Shown here piece after piece: positions 47,667-55,540 of a stretch of 64,000 nt of DNA. The stretch covers positions 372,001 to 436,000 of the forward strand of contig NZ_SDPO01000002.1 in assembly GCF_004134865.1 (NCBI RefSeq), in the 5' to 3' direction. The first letter of the stretch is position 1. Every line of letters begins with the position of its first letter. Source of the DNA: Agromyces fucosus. GTDB lineage: Bacteria > Actinomycetota > Actinomycetes > Actinomycetales > Microbacteriaceae. A model generated the notes under the pieces. It saw only the letters and a list, made by a program, of their open reading frames with translations. It was not told the DNA's origin and did no database searches. A program made the position numbers and the translations under genes.

Positions 47667-48863
47667 CTATAGGCGGGCGAGCGCCCCGTCGATGTCGGCG
47701 AGCAGGTCGGCGACGTCCTCGATGCCGACCGACAGTCGCACGATCGACTCGGGCACCTCGGCCTCGGTGCCCTTCACCGAGGCGTGCGTCATCTCGGACG
47801 GGTAGTTGACGAGCGACTCGACCCCGCCGAGCGACTCGGCGAGCTGAAACAGCTCGGTCGACTCGGCGAACCGGCGCGCGGCCTCGCCGCCGCCCGCGAG
47901 CGAGATCGAGAGCATGCCGCCGAAGCCCGACATCTGCCGGGCGGCGAGCTCGTGGCCGGGGTGCGACTCGAGGCCCGGATAGAAGACGCGCTCGATGCCG
48001 GCGTGCTCCTCGAGGCGTCGCGCGATCGCGAGGGCGTTCGAGCTGTGCCGCTCCATGCGGACCCCGAGGGTCTTGATGCCCCGCGACGTCAGGAACGCGT
48101 CGAATGGGCCCGAGACCGCACCGGCCGCGAACTGCGTGAAGGTCACGCGCTCGGCGAGGTCGGCGAGTTCCGTACGACCGGAGCCGGCGCCCGTCGCGTC
48201 GCCGAGACCCGCACCGAACACGAGCGCGCCGCCGAGGACGTCGGAGTGGCCGCCGAGGTACTTCGTCGTCGAGTGCACGACGACGTCGGCGCCGAGCGCG
48301 AGCGGCTGCTGCAGCGCGGGCGAGGCGAACGTGTTGTCGACGACCACGAGCACGCCGGCGGTGCGGCCGAGCTCGGCGAGCGCCGCGACATCCGAGATCT
48401 TCATGAGGGGGTTCGACGGCGTCTCGATCCAGAGCACCTTCGTCGACGGCTCGATCGCCGCGCGCACCGCGTCGAGGTCGCTCGTGTCGACGGTCGTGTG
48501 GCGCACGCCCCAGGCGCCGTGCACGCGGCGGATCAGCCGATGCGTGCCGCCGTAGACGTCGTTGCCGACGACGACGTGGTCGCCGGGTGCGAGCACGGTG
48601 CGCAGCAGCGCGTCTTCGGCGGCGAGGCCCGACGCGAACGACAGCCCGAGCTCGCCGCCCTCGAGGGCCGCGAGCTGGGTCTCGAGTGCGGTGCGCGTGG
48701 GGTTGCCGCCGCGCGAGTACTCGTAGCCGCCGCGGAGGCCGCCGATTCCGTCTTGCACGTAGGTCGAGGTCTGGTAGATCGGCGGGATGACGGCGCCGGT
48801 GGTGGGATCGAACTCCTGCCCGGCGTGGATCGCGCGGGTGTCGAAGCGTGCGTGGTCGTGCAT
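47667..48863 (-). CDS. metB: Cystathionine gamma-synthase (Cys/Met PLP enzyme)
   Basis: A 398-residue PLP enzyme of the Cys/Met metabolism family. FDTRAIHAGQEFDPTTGAVI at the N-terminus, the YSRGGNPTR segment, and VVHSTTKYLGGHSDVLGG, which carries the PLP Lys near residue 206, are diagnostic. It joins O-acetyl- or O-succinylhomoserine with cysteine, or acts as gamma-lyase; family members are hard to separate by eye. It is 44 bases below cbs in one operon, giving both halves of transsulfuration. Confidence 0.9.
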   Translation of the reverse strand: MHDHARFDTRAIHAGQEFDPTTGAVIPPIYQTSTYVQDGIGGLRGGYEYSRGGNPTRTALETQLAALEGGELGLSFASGLAAEDALLRTVLAPGDHVVVGNDVYGGTHRLIRRVHGAWGVRHTTVDTSDLDAVRAAIEPSTKVLWIETPSNPLMKISDVAALAELGRTAGVLVVVDNTFASPALQQPLALGADVVVHSTTKYLGGHSDVLGGALVFGAGLGDATGAGSGRTELADLAERVTFTQFAAGAVSGPFDAFLTSRGIKTLGVRMERHSSNALAIARRLEEHAGIERVFYPGLESHPGHELAARQMSGFGGMLSISLAGGGEAARRFAESTELFQLAESLGGVESLVNYPSEMTHASVKGTEAEVPESIVRLSVGIEDVADLLADIDGALARL

Positions 48864-48907
48864 GTGTCTCTCCTGAGAAGCGTCTGGTGCAGATGTACCC
48901 GGGCCGG

Positions 48908-50275
48908 TCAGGCCGAGAGGTAGGCGAGCAGGTCGGTGCGCGTGATCACGCCGAGCGCCTTGCCCCCGTCGGTCACGAGCATCGCGGGCGTCGTGCCGAA
49001 CGACGAGCGAGCGGATGCCACGGGCTCATTGACCCCGATGAGCGGCAGCGACTCCCCCACGACCCCCGAGACCTTGTCGGTGAGCTTGACCTGCCCCGAG
49101 AAGACGAGGTCGAGCAACGTCTCCTCGTGCAGTGCGCCGAGCACCTCGCCGAGCACGACGGGCGGCTCGGCGGTCAGCACGAGAAGTTGCGAGACGCCCG
49201 TCTCGGTCATGCGGTCGATCGCCTCGCGCACCGTGTCGTTCGGGTGCACGTAGACGAGGGGCGCCGTGCGGTCGGCCTTCGCGGCGAGCAGCTCGGCGAT
49301 CGTGTGGCCGGCCGGTGCGTTCGAGAAGCCGTAGGCGCGCATCCACTTGTCGTTGAAGATCTTGCCGAGGTAGCCGCGGCCGCCGTCGGGCAGCAGCACC
49401 ACGAACACGTCGTCGGGGCCGGCGGATGCCGCGGCCTTCAGCGCCGCGACGACGGCCATGCCGCTCGAGCCGCCGACCAGGATGCCCTCCTCGCGTGCGA
49501 GGCGACGGGTCATGTCGAAGGACTCGGCGTCGGAGACGGCGATGATCTCGTGCGGCACCGCGGGGTCGTACGCCGTCGGCCAGAAGTCCTCGCCCACGCC
49601 CTCGACGAGGTACGGCCGGCCGGTGCCGCCGGAGTACACCGAGCCCTCGGGGTCGGCGCCGATGATGCGCACGCGATCTTCGGACACCTCACGGAGATAG
49701 CGTCCGGTGCCGGTGATCGTGCCACCGGTGCCCACGCCGGCGACGAAGTGCGTGATCTCGCCCTCGGTGTCGCGCCAGATCTCGGGGCCGGTGGTCTCGT
49801 AGTGCGATCGCGGCCCATTGGGGTTGGAGTACTGGTCGGGCTTGAACGCGCCGGGGATCTCACGGGCGAGCCGGTCGGAGACCCCGTAGTACGACTCGGG
49901 GCTGTCGGGCGCGACGGCGGTCGGCGTCACGACGACCTCGGCGCCGTAGGCCGTGAGCACGTTGCGCTTGTCTTCGCCGACCTTGTCGGGGCAGACGAAG
50001 ATGCACTTGTAGCCGCGCTGCTGCGCGATGAGGGCGAGGCCGACGCCCGTGTTGCCGCTCGTCGGTTCCACGATCGTGCCGCCCGGCTTCAGTTTGCCCT
50101 CGCGCTCGGCGGCGTCGATGATGCGGCCCGCGATGCGGTCCTTCGACGAGCCGCCGGGGTTCAGGTACTCGAGCTTCACGAGCACCGTCGCCGAGGTGAC
50201 GCCTTCGGTGACGTGGTGCAGCTTCACGAGCGGGGTGTCGCCGACGAGATCGACGATGGTGTCTGCGTACTTCAT
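48908..50275 (-). CDS. cbs: Cystathionine beta-synthase
   Basis: A 455-residue PLP enzyme. The N-terminal catalytic domain has GDTPLVKLH, KLEYLNPGGSSKDRIAGRII with the PLP Lys, EPTSGNTGVGLAL and GTGGTITGTGRYL. The C-terminal 130 residues are two CBS modules (VREAIDRMTETGVSQLLVL; GKALGVITRTDLLAYLSA) with the usual regulatory role. It condenses serine or O-acetylserine with homocysteine. A leaderless-type leader peptide with a Cys-Cys pair lies about 100 bp upstream. Confidence 0.95.
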   Translation of the reverse strand: MKYADTIVDLVGDTPLVKLHHVTEGVTSATVLVKLEYLNPGGSSKDRIAGRIIDAAEREGKLKPGGTIVEPTSGNTGVGLALIAQQRGYKCIFVCPDKVGEDKRNVLTAYGAEVVVTPTAVAPDSPESYYGVSDRLAREIPGAFKPDQYSNPNGPRSHYETTGPEIWRDTEGEITHFVAGVGTGGTITGTGRYLREVSEDRVRIIGADPEGSVYSGGTGRPYLVEGVGEDFWPTAYDPAVPHEIIAVSDAESFDMTRRLAREEGILVGGSSGMAVVAALKAAASAGPDDVFVVLLPDGGRGYLGKIFNDKWMRAYGFSNAPAGHTIAELLAAKADRTAPLVYVHPNDTVREAIDRMTETGVSQLLVLTAEPPVVLGEVLGALHEETLLDLVFSGQVKLTDKVSGVVGESLPLIGVNEPVASARSSFGTTPAMLVTDGGKALGVITRTDLLAYLSA

Positions 50276-50374
50276 GGTGAGGTCCTTGCTGTCGGCTCGT
50301 TCAGCCCGGTCGGCGAACGGGGGCGGCGAACGATCGATCGTGCGCGCGTGCGTGCGGCGTCGGTTTTGTCGGCG

Positions 50375-50401
50375 TCAGCGACAACACAGCGAGAGGATCA
50401 C
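50375..50401 (-). CDS. Eight-residue Cys-Cys leader peptide before cbs
   Basis: GTG-ATC-CTC-TCG-CTG-TGT-TGT-CGC-TGA encodes Met-Ile-Leu-Ser-Leu-Cys-Cys-Arg. A -10-like TAGAGT on the minus strand (50408-50413) lies about 6 bases upstream, so the GTG would be at +1 and the message leaderless. Paired Cys codons just before the stop suggest cysteine-dependent ribosome stalling that sets expression of cbs and metB, as reported for Cys-rich leaders in mycobacteria. Confidence 0.6.
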   Translation of the reverse strand: MILSLCCR

Positions 50402-50531
50402 GAGGCCACTCTATCCGGTCGGGCGATCGTGGCGAAGGACCGATCGGATGCCTCGACCCGGCGTTCTCCCAGCCTGAACGCTCGCGCCGTTCATATGATT
50501 GAAGCGACAACCATGCGAGAGAGGCCTACGT

Positions 50532-51215
50532 GTGAGCGCGACCCCGCCCGTTCCCCCCAAGGTGAAGCAGCAGAACACCGTCAAGCAGCAGCGCGCGGCT
50601 GAGCGCGAGCGCAAGCTGGCCGAGTTCAAGAAGCGCGAGGCCAAGGCCAAGCGCAACCGGCGCATCGGGATCTGGTCGGCGGTCGTGGGAGGTCTCGCCG
50701 TGGTCGGCATCGTCATCACGTCGATCGTGCTGACCCCGCAGCCCGTCTCGTACGGCGCCGGTGGCGACGGATCGAAGATCGAGGGCGTCGAGACCTTCGA
50801 CAACGGCGCCGGCCACGTCGAGGGCGTCGTCGACTACGCGCAGACCCCGCCCGCCGGCGGCGAGCACAACCAGGCGTGGCTGAACTGCGGCGTCTACGAG
50901 CAGCCGGTGCCGAACGAGAACGCCGTGCACTCGCTCGAGCACGGGGCGATCTGGGTCACGTACGACCCCAAGCTGCCCACCGACGAGCTCGAGGCGCTGA
51001 AGTCGCACCTGCCCTCGACCTACGTCGTGCTCTCGCCCTTCGAGGGCCTCGACTCGCCCATCGTCCTGAGCGGCTGGAACACGCAGCTCGCCCTCGACAG
51101 CGCCGACGACGAGCGCATCCCCGCGTTCTTCGAGGAGTACTGGCAGAGCCAGAACGTGCCCGAGCCCGGGGCCCTCTGCACGGGCGCCTACGACGCGCCC
51201 GGCAAGGTGTCGTGA
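50532..51215 (+). CDS. DUF3105 membrane-anchored protein
   Basis: A 227-residue protein with a Lys/Arg-rich coiled N-terminus (KQQRAAERERKLAEFKKREA), one membrane helix near residues 45-70 and an external DUF3105 domain with the characteristic PPAGGEHNQAWLNCGVYEQP and HSLEHGAIWVTYDP. Two Cys in the external part may pair. Function unknown. The GTG at 50532 has AGAGAGG upstream. Its stop overlaps the next gene (GTGA). Confidence 0.88.
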   Translation: MSATPPVPPKVKQQNTVKQQRAAERERKLAEFKKREAKAKRNRRIGIWSAVVGGLAVVGIVITSIVLTPQPVSYGAGGDGSKIEGVETFDNGAGHVEGVVDYAQTPPAGGEHNQAWLNCGVYEQPVPNENAVHSLEHGAIWVTYDPKLPTDELEALKSHLPSTYVVLSPFEGLDSPIVLSGWNTQLALDSADDERIPAFFEEYWQSQNVPEPGALCTGAYDAPGKVS

Positions 51216-51952
51216 CGGAGCTCGCCGATCCGGTGAGCCCAGTCGGCGCCGACCACGAGGCTGCCGGCGAACTCGCCGCCGCCCCTGTGCCCGCGCGGCG
51301 CCGTGGCGGCCGGGCGGCGGTCATCGCCGTGGCATCCGTCGCCCTCATCGTCGTGGCCGTCGTGGCCTTCTCGATCGGGCGCCTCTCGACCCTCGCCGAG
51401 CCCACGCCGTCGAGCACGAGCGCCGAGGCCGGCTTCGCCCGCGACATGCAGGTGCACCATCTGCAGGGCGTCGAGCTCGCCATGATCGTGCGCGACGCGA
51501 CCGACGACCCCGAGGTGCGACTGCTCGGCTACGACATCGCGACGACGCAGGCGCAGCAGGCCGGCCAGATGTACGGATGGCTCGCCGAATGGGGACTCTC
51601 GCAGGCGGGTTCCGAGCCGTCGATGACGTGGATGACGCGCCCCGCGATCGACGGCGCCGCCGGTCACGACGACCACGCGACGGCAGACCCCGGCGCCCAC
51701 GTGCCCGGCGCGCCCATGCCCGGGCTCGCGACACCGGCTCAGGTGGAAGAGCTGCGCGGCCTCACCGGCGTGGAGGCGGAACGCCGCTTCCTCGAGCTCA
51801 TGATCGCCCACCATCGGGGCGCGGTCGAGATGGCCGACGCGGTGCTCGCGCGCTCGTCGAACGACGTGGTCGTCGCGCTCGCGCAGTCGATCGTCGACAG
51901 CCAGACATCGGAGATCGACCTCATGACCGGCATGCTCGCCGAGCGCAGCTAG
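51212..51952 (+). CDS. DUF305 membrane-anchored protein
   Basis: A 246-residue protein with a cytoplasmic Pro/Ala-rich start, a membrane helix near residues 35-55 and an external DUF305 domain carrying DMQVHHLQGVELAMIV and LMIAHHRGAVEMADAVL, the paired-His ferritin-like motifs thought to bind metal. A His/Asp-rich insert (AGHDDHATADPGAHV) in the middle may add metal sites. It is coupled to the DUF3105 gene, a pairing frequent in actinobacteria. Confidence 0.88.
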   Translation: MTELADPVSPVGADHEAAGELAAAPVPARRRGGRAAVIAVASVALIVVAVVAFSIGRLSTLAEPTPSSTSAEAGFARDMQVHHLQGVELAMIVRDATDDPEVRLLGYDIATTQAQQAGQMYGWLAEWGLSQAGSEPSMTWMTRPAIDGAAGHDDHATADPGAHVPGAPMPGLATPAQVEELRGLTGVEAERRFLELMIAHHRGAVEMADAVLARSSNDVVVALAQSIVDSQTSEIDLMTGMLAERS

Positions 51953-51974
51953 CCCACCGCTGGAGCTCTCGGCC

Positions 51975-52637
51975 TCACTCGGCCGAGGCGTTGCCCGCCG
52001 CGAGGAAGCGCAGCACCGCGAGCACCCGGCGGTGGTCGTCCGACGAGGCCGGCAGTGCGAGCTTGCCGAAGATCGAGGTGATGTGCTTCTCGACGGTGCC
52101 CGGCGAGAGGAACAGTGCGACGGCGATCGCCGAATTGGATCGCCCCTCTGCCATCAGCCGCAGGATCTCGAGTTCGCGGTCGGTGAGCATGGCGAGGGGC
52201 CCATCGGCGCGCCGCCGACCGAGCAGCGAGGTCACGACCTCGGGATCGAGCACGACGTGGCCGGCCGCGACCTGGCGCACCGACTCGATGAAGGTCGAGA
52301 CATCCGCCACCCGATCCTTCAGCAGGTACCCGACCCCCTCGGAACTCGCGTCGAGCAGGGTGCGGGCGTACCGCGTCTCGGCGTACTGCGAGAAGAGCAG
52401 CACGCCGGTGGCCGGGTGCTCGCGCTTGATGCGGAGCGCCGCGCGCAGTCCCTCGTCGCTGTGACCGGGCGGCATCCGGATGTCGGAGATGACGACGTCC
52501 GGAGGGTCCTGGGCGACCAGGGCGACGAGGCTGTCGCCGTCGCCGACGGCCCCGGTCACCTCGACCCCGCGCCCCGCGAGGAGGGCCACGAGTCCGTCGC
52601 GGATGATCGCGGAGTCCTCGGCGACGGCGACGCGCAT
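51975..52637 (-). CDS. NarL/LuxR-type response regulator
   Basis: A 220-residue two-domain response regulator. The receiver has phospho-acceptor Asp52 (VVISDIRMPPG) and acidic pocket EDS at residues 7-9. The C-terminal LuxR HTH contains LTDRELEILRLMAEGRSNSA and IAVALFLSPGTVEKHI. Its first base overlaps the last base of the kinase gene, so they form one unit. Target genes are not evident. Confidence 0.93.
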   Translation of the reverse strand: MRVAVAEDSAIIRDGLVALLAGRGVEVTGAVGDGDSLVALVAQDPPDVVISDIRMPPGHSDEGLRAALRIKREHPATGVLLFSQYAETRYARTLLDASSEGVGYLLKDRVADVSTFIESVRQVAAGHVVLDPEVVTSLLGRRRADGPLAMLTDRELEILRLMAEGRSNSAIAVALFLSPGTVEKHITSIFGKLALPASSDDHRRVLAVLRFLAAGNASAE

Positions 52638-53932
52638 CAGGCGACGACCATGGGCAACTCGATCGTCACGCGCGTCGGCCCACCCGCGGGGCTCTCGACC
52701 GCGAGCGTCCCGTCGACCGACCGGGCCCGTCCCGTGAGACCCGCGAGTCCAGTGCCCGAACCCGACTCGTCGCGGAAGGCGACGTGGGCGCCGCCGCGAC
52801 CGTCGTCGGCGACCGCGACGACGAGACGGTCCCCACGCTGCACGACCGAGACATCCGCTCGGCCCGCACCCGAGTGCTTCACGACGTTGCCGAGCAGCTC
52901 GAGCACGCTGAAGTAGGCGATCGTCTCGATGACCGCGGATGGCCGGCCCGCGATGCGGCAGTCGAGCTCGACCGGCACCGGCGAACCCGCCGCCACTGAG
53001 GCGAGCGCAGCCTCGAGCCCCGCGTCGAGCACCGGCGGATGGATGCCCTTCGCGAGGTCGCGCAGCTCGGCGAGCGTCGACGTGGCAGCGGTGCGCGCCG
53101 ATTCGACGAGTGCCACGACCGTCTCGGGGTCGTCGCCACGAGCGAGCCGTTCATGGGCGTCGCCGAGCGACATGGCGAGCCCGACGAGGCGCGCCTGCGC
53201 CCCGTCGTGCAGGTCGCGCTCGATGCGGCGCAGGGTGGCATCGGCATCGGTCACCGCGACGCGGCGCGAGTTCGTGAGCTCGATGATGCGCTCTTCGGCG
53301 GGCGTGCGTCCGAGCATGCGCGCGATCACGTTTCCGTGGAATTCTGCGAGGCCCCGGTTCACGGCGGGCCAGACGAAGAGGAGGATCAGCACGCCCGCGA
53401 CGGTGAACACGACGTGCATGAGGGGGGTGTCGGCCACGTAGCCGAAGATCTGCACCCGGCCCGGCCCGAGCAGCTGCACGAGCCACTCCGTCGAGAGCCC
53501 GGCCCCGAGCGCAAGCACGATCGTGGAACCCGCCCAGCTGAGCACGGCGAGCGGCAGGTGCAGCAGCGGGAAGCCGATGGTTCGCGAGGTGGCGAGACCG
53601 CGCATTCGGGTCGCCCAGTCGGCGTCGGTCGCACCCGCCGACGGCGAAGGCGGATCGGCGATCTCGAGGCCCAGCTGGTGCCTCGCGAGCCGGATCGAGA
53701 GCGTTCCGAGCTTGCGCGAACCGGCCGCGAACGCCTCGGCGATCGAGATGCCGACGTAGCTGAGCGCGGCGATCAGGCCGAGCAGGAACGCGAACGACAG
53801 GTAGCAGAGCTCCAGCATCGCCACGGGCAGCGCCGTCCAGATGAAGGCGAACTCCTTCCAGGTGCGGCGGGCGAAGAGCGCCGTCGCCAGGGGCGGGCGA
53901 AGCCTGGCGGGCGTGGTCGACGTGCGTGACAT
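52637..53932 (-). CDS. NarL-type sensor histidine kinase
   Basis: A 431-residue kinase with about four membrane segments in the first 200 residues and little extracellular sequence, suggesting it senses a membrane-associated signal. HisKA_3 phospho-acceptor His242 is in RDLHDGAQARLVGLAMSLG. The HATPase part has LGNVVKHSGAGRADV, VAVADDGRGGA and GTGLAGLTGRARSVDG. It phosphorylates the response regulator encoded next. Confidence 0.93.
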   Translation of the reverse strand: MSRTSTTPARLRPPLATALFARRTWKEFAFIWTALPVAMLELCYLSFAFLLGLIAALSYVGISIAEAFAAGSRKLGTLSIRLARHQLGLEIADPPSPSAGATDADWATRMRGLATSRTIGFPLLHLPLAVLSWAGSTIVLALGAGLSTEWLVQLLGPGRVQIFGYVADTPLMHVVFTVAGVLILLFVWPAVNRGLAEFHGNVIARMLGRTPAEERIIELTNSRRVAVTDADATLRRIERDLHDGAQARLVGLAMSLGDAHERLARGDDPETVVALVESARTAATSTLAELRDLAKGIHPPVLDAGLEAALASVAAGSPVPVELDCRIAGRPSAVIETIAYFSVLELLGNVVKHSGAGRADVSVVQRGDRLVVAVADDGRGGAHVAFRDESGSGTGLAGLTGRARSVDGTLAVESPAGGPTRVTIELPMVVA

Positions 53933-54113
53933 CTCAGTGGTTCCAATCGAGCGGAGGTCGCGACGGGCGGCGGCTCGTCTTCAACCATATTTGCGATCGA
54001 CTGGCCGCCCGCCCACGGGGCTGTCCCGACACCGGGGAGGGTTCTCCCCCTGATCGCGGTACCCGATCGCCGCGCCCCGTCGCGGCCCGGCCTCCGCCGG
54101 CGTGCCCCGCCCG

Positions 54114-55538
54114 TCACCGCCCGCCGAGGGCGCCGCGCACGATGCCGGCGGCCGCGAGGGCGTCGGATGCCGCGCGCCGGCGATTCTCGATCGCCTGGCC
54201 GATGTCCCGCGCCACCGCCGGGTTCGAGCGCACGATCTCGTCGATCACGGAGAGGGGCATCACGAGGATCGTGCTCACCTCGGCGGCCACCGCGCGCACG
54301 AACGACGGCTCGCGGGTGAGCACCGTCTGCCCGACCGACTCGCCGACGTCCGCGGTCCCCGAGTCGATCGCACCGCGATCGGTCACGATCGACAGGGCCA
54401 GGCGCCCGTCGACGACGACCCTGAGCACGTCGGGCACCTGGTCGGGCTGCTGCACGACCTCCCCGGTGCCGTACCGCTCGAGATGGCACGAGGGCGCCAG
54501 TCGCTCGCGGTCGTCGGCGCTGAGCCGGAACGCCGGAGCGATGAGCTCGAGCGCAGCGCTGAGCGCCGAAGGCTCGGCGACGGGGTCCGTCGAGTCGCCG
54601 TCCAGTGAGAGGCCGCGACGGCGCGCCGCGTACCAGAGCCAGGCGAGCAGGAGCGACACCGCGTCATCCGCTGCCGCCGGACCGGAGACGGGCACCTCGA
54701 CCAGGTACTTCGCGGCGCCGAGGTACCTGGCTGCGGGCTGCTCGCCCGACGCCGCCATCGGCAGCCCGCGCGCCACGTCGACGACGAGGTCGATGACCTC
54801 GTGCGGCGGGTCGTCGGTCGAGAAGGTCACGGTGGCGATCGCGCGGTGCAGTTCGGTCGGCAGGCTCAGGTTCGTGAACGAGGCGTTCGCGAGCGAGGCG
54901 TTCGGCACGATCTGCACGCCGGCGCCCGTGTCGATGTGCACGGCCCGCCAGTTCACCTCGATGACCCGTCCGCGCACGCTGCCGGTGTCGAGCCAGTCGC
55001 CGAGCTTGAACGGCTGCTCGAAGAGCAGCAGCAGGCCCGAGATGATGCCGCCGACCGCGTTCTGCAGGGCGAGGCCGATGACGATCGACGTGACGCCGAG
55101 CGCGGCGATGAGCCCGCCGACATCCGCGTCCCACACCCAGGAGAAGAGGATCGCGAGGCCGACGACGATGAGCACGAGCCGGCCGAGGTCGACGAAGATC
55201 GACGGGATGCGCTCGCGCCAGCTGCCGGGCTTCGCGTTGGCGAAGAGGGCGACGTTGAGGGCGCTGAGCACCAGGAGGATCACGAGGAAGCCGAGCACCG
55301 TGGCGACGACCCTCGCCCACACCTGCTCGGCTGGCGACTGGATCGCGAAGATCAGCAGGCCGAAGAGCGCGCCGACCGGCACGACCCAGTTGCGCAGCAG
55401 CCGCACCGGACCTGCGGCGGCACTGCCTCGACGCGTCAGCCAGCCGAGCACCTCGGTGAGCACGACGAGCAGCACCGGCACGCCGAGCGCGAGCACGATG
55501 CCCCAGAAGAGCCATCCCTCGCCGAAGAGCTCATCCAT
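54114..55538 (-). CDS. MscS-type channel with C-terminal cyclic-nucleotide-binding-type domain
   Basis: A 474-residue membrane protein. About five spans lead into the MscS pore and beta domain (ALGVTSIVIGLALQNAVGG, FKLGDWLDTGSVRGRVIEVN, IVPNASLANASFTNLS). Residues about 350-465 are a CNBD-type beta roll: GESVGQTVLTREPSFVRAV is the phosphate-cassette region. The Glu is present, but by my alignment the key Arg of the usual EPR is Ser412. The ATG at 55538 has GGTGGAG upstream and follows the cyclase-family stop directly. The pairing recalls M. tuberculosis Rv2434c/Rv2435c. Confidence 0.88.
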   Translation of the reverse strand: MDELFGEGWLFWGIVLALGVPVLLVVLTEVLGWLTRRGSAAAGPVRLLRNWVVPVGALFGLLIFAIQSPAEQVWARVVATVLGFLVILLVLSALNVALFANAKPGSWRERIPSIFVDLGRLVLIVVGLAILFSWVWDADVGGLIAALGVTSIVIGLALQNAVGGIISGLLLLFEQPFKLGDWLDTGSVRGRVIEVNWRAVHIDTGAGVQIVPNASLANASFTNLSLPTELHRAIATVTFSTDDPPHEVIDLVVDVARGLPMAASGEQPAARYLGAAKYLVEVPVSGPAAADDAVSLLLAWLWYAARRRGLSLDGDSTDPVAEPSALSAALELIAPAFRLSADDRERLAPSCHLERYGTGEVVQQPDQVPDVLRVVVDGRLALSIVTDRGAIDSGTADVGESVGQTVLTREPSFVRAVAAEVSTILVMPLSVIDEIVRSNPAVARDIGQAIENRRRAASDALAAAGIVRGALGGR

Positions 55539-55540
55539 GG

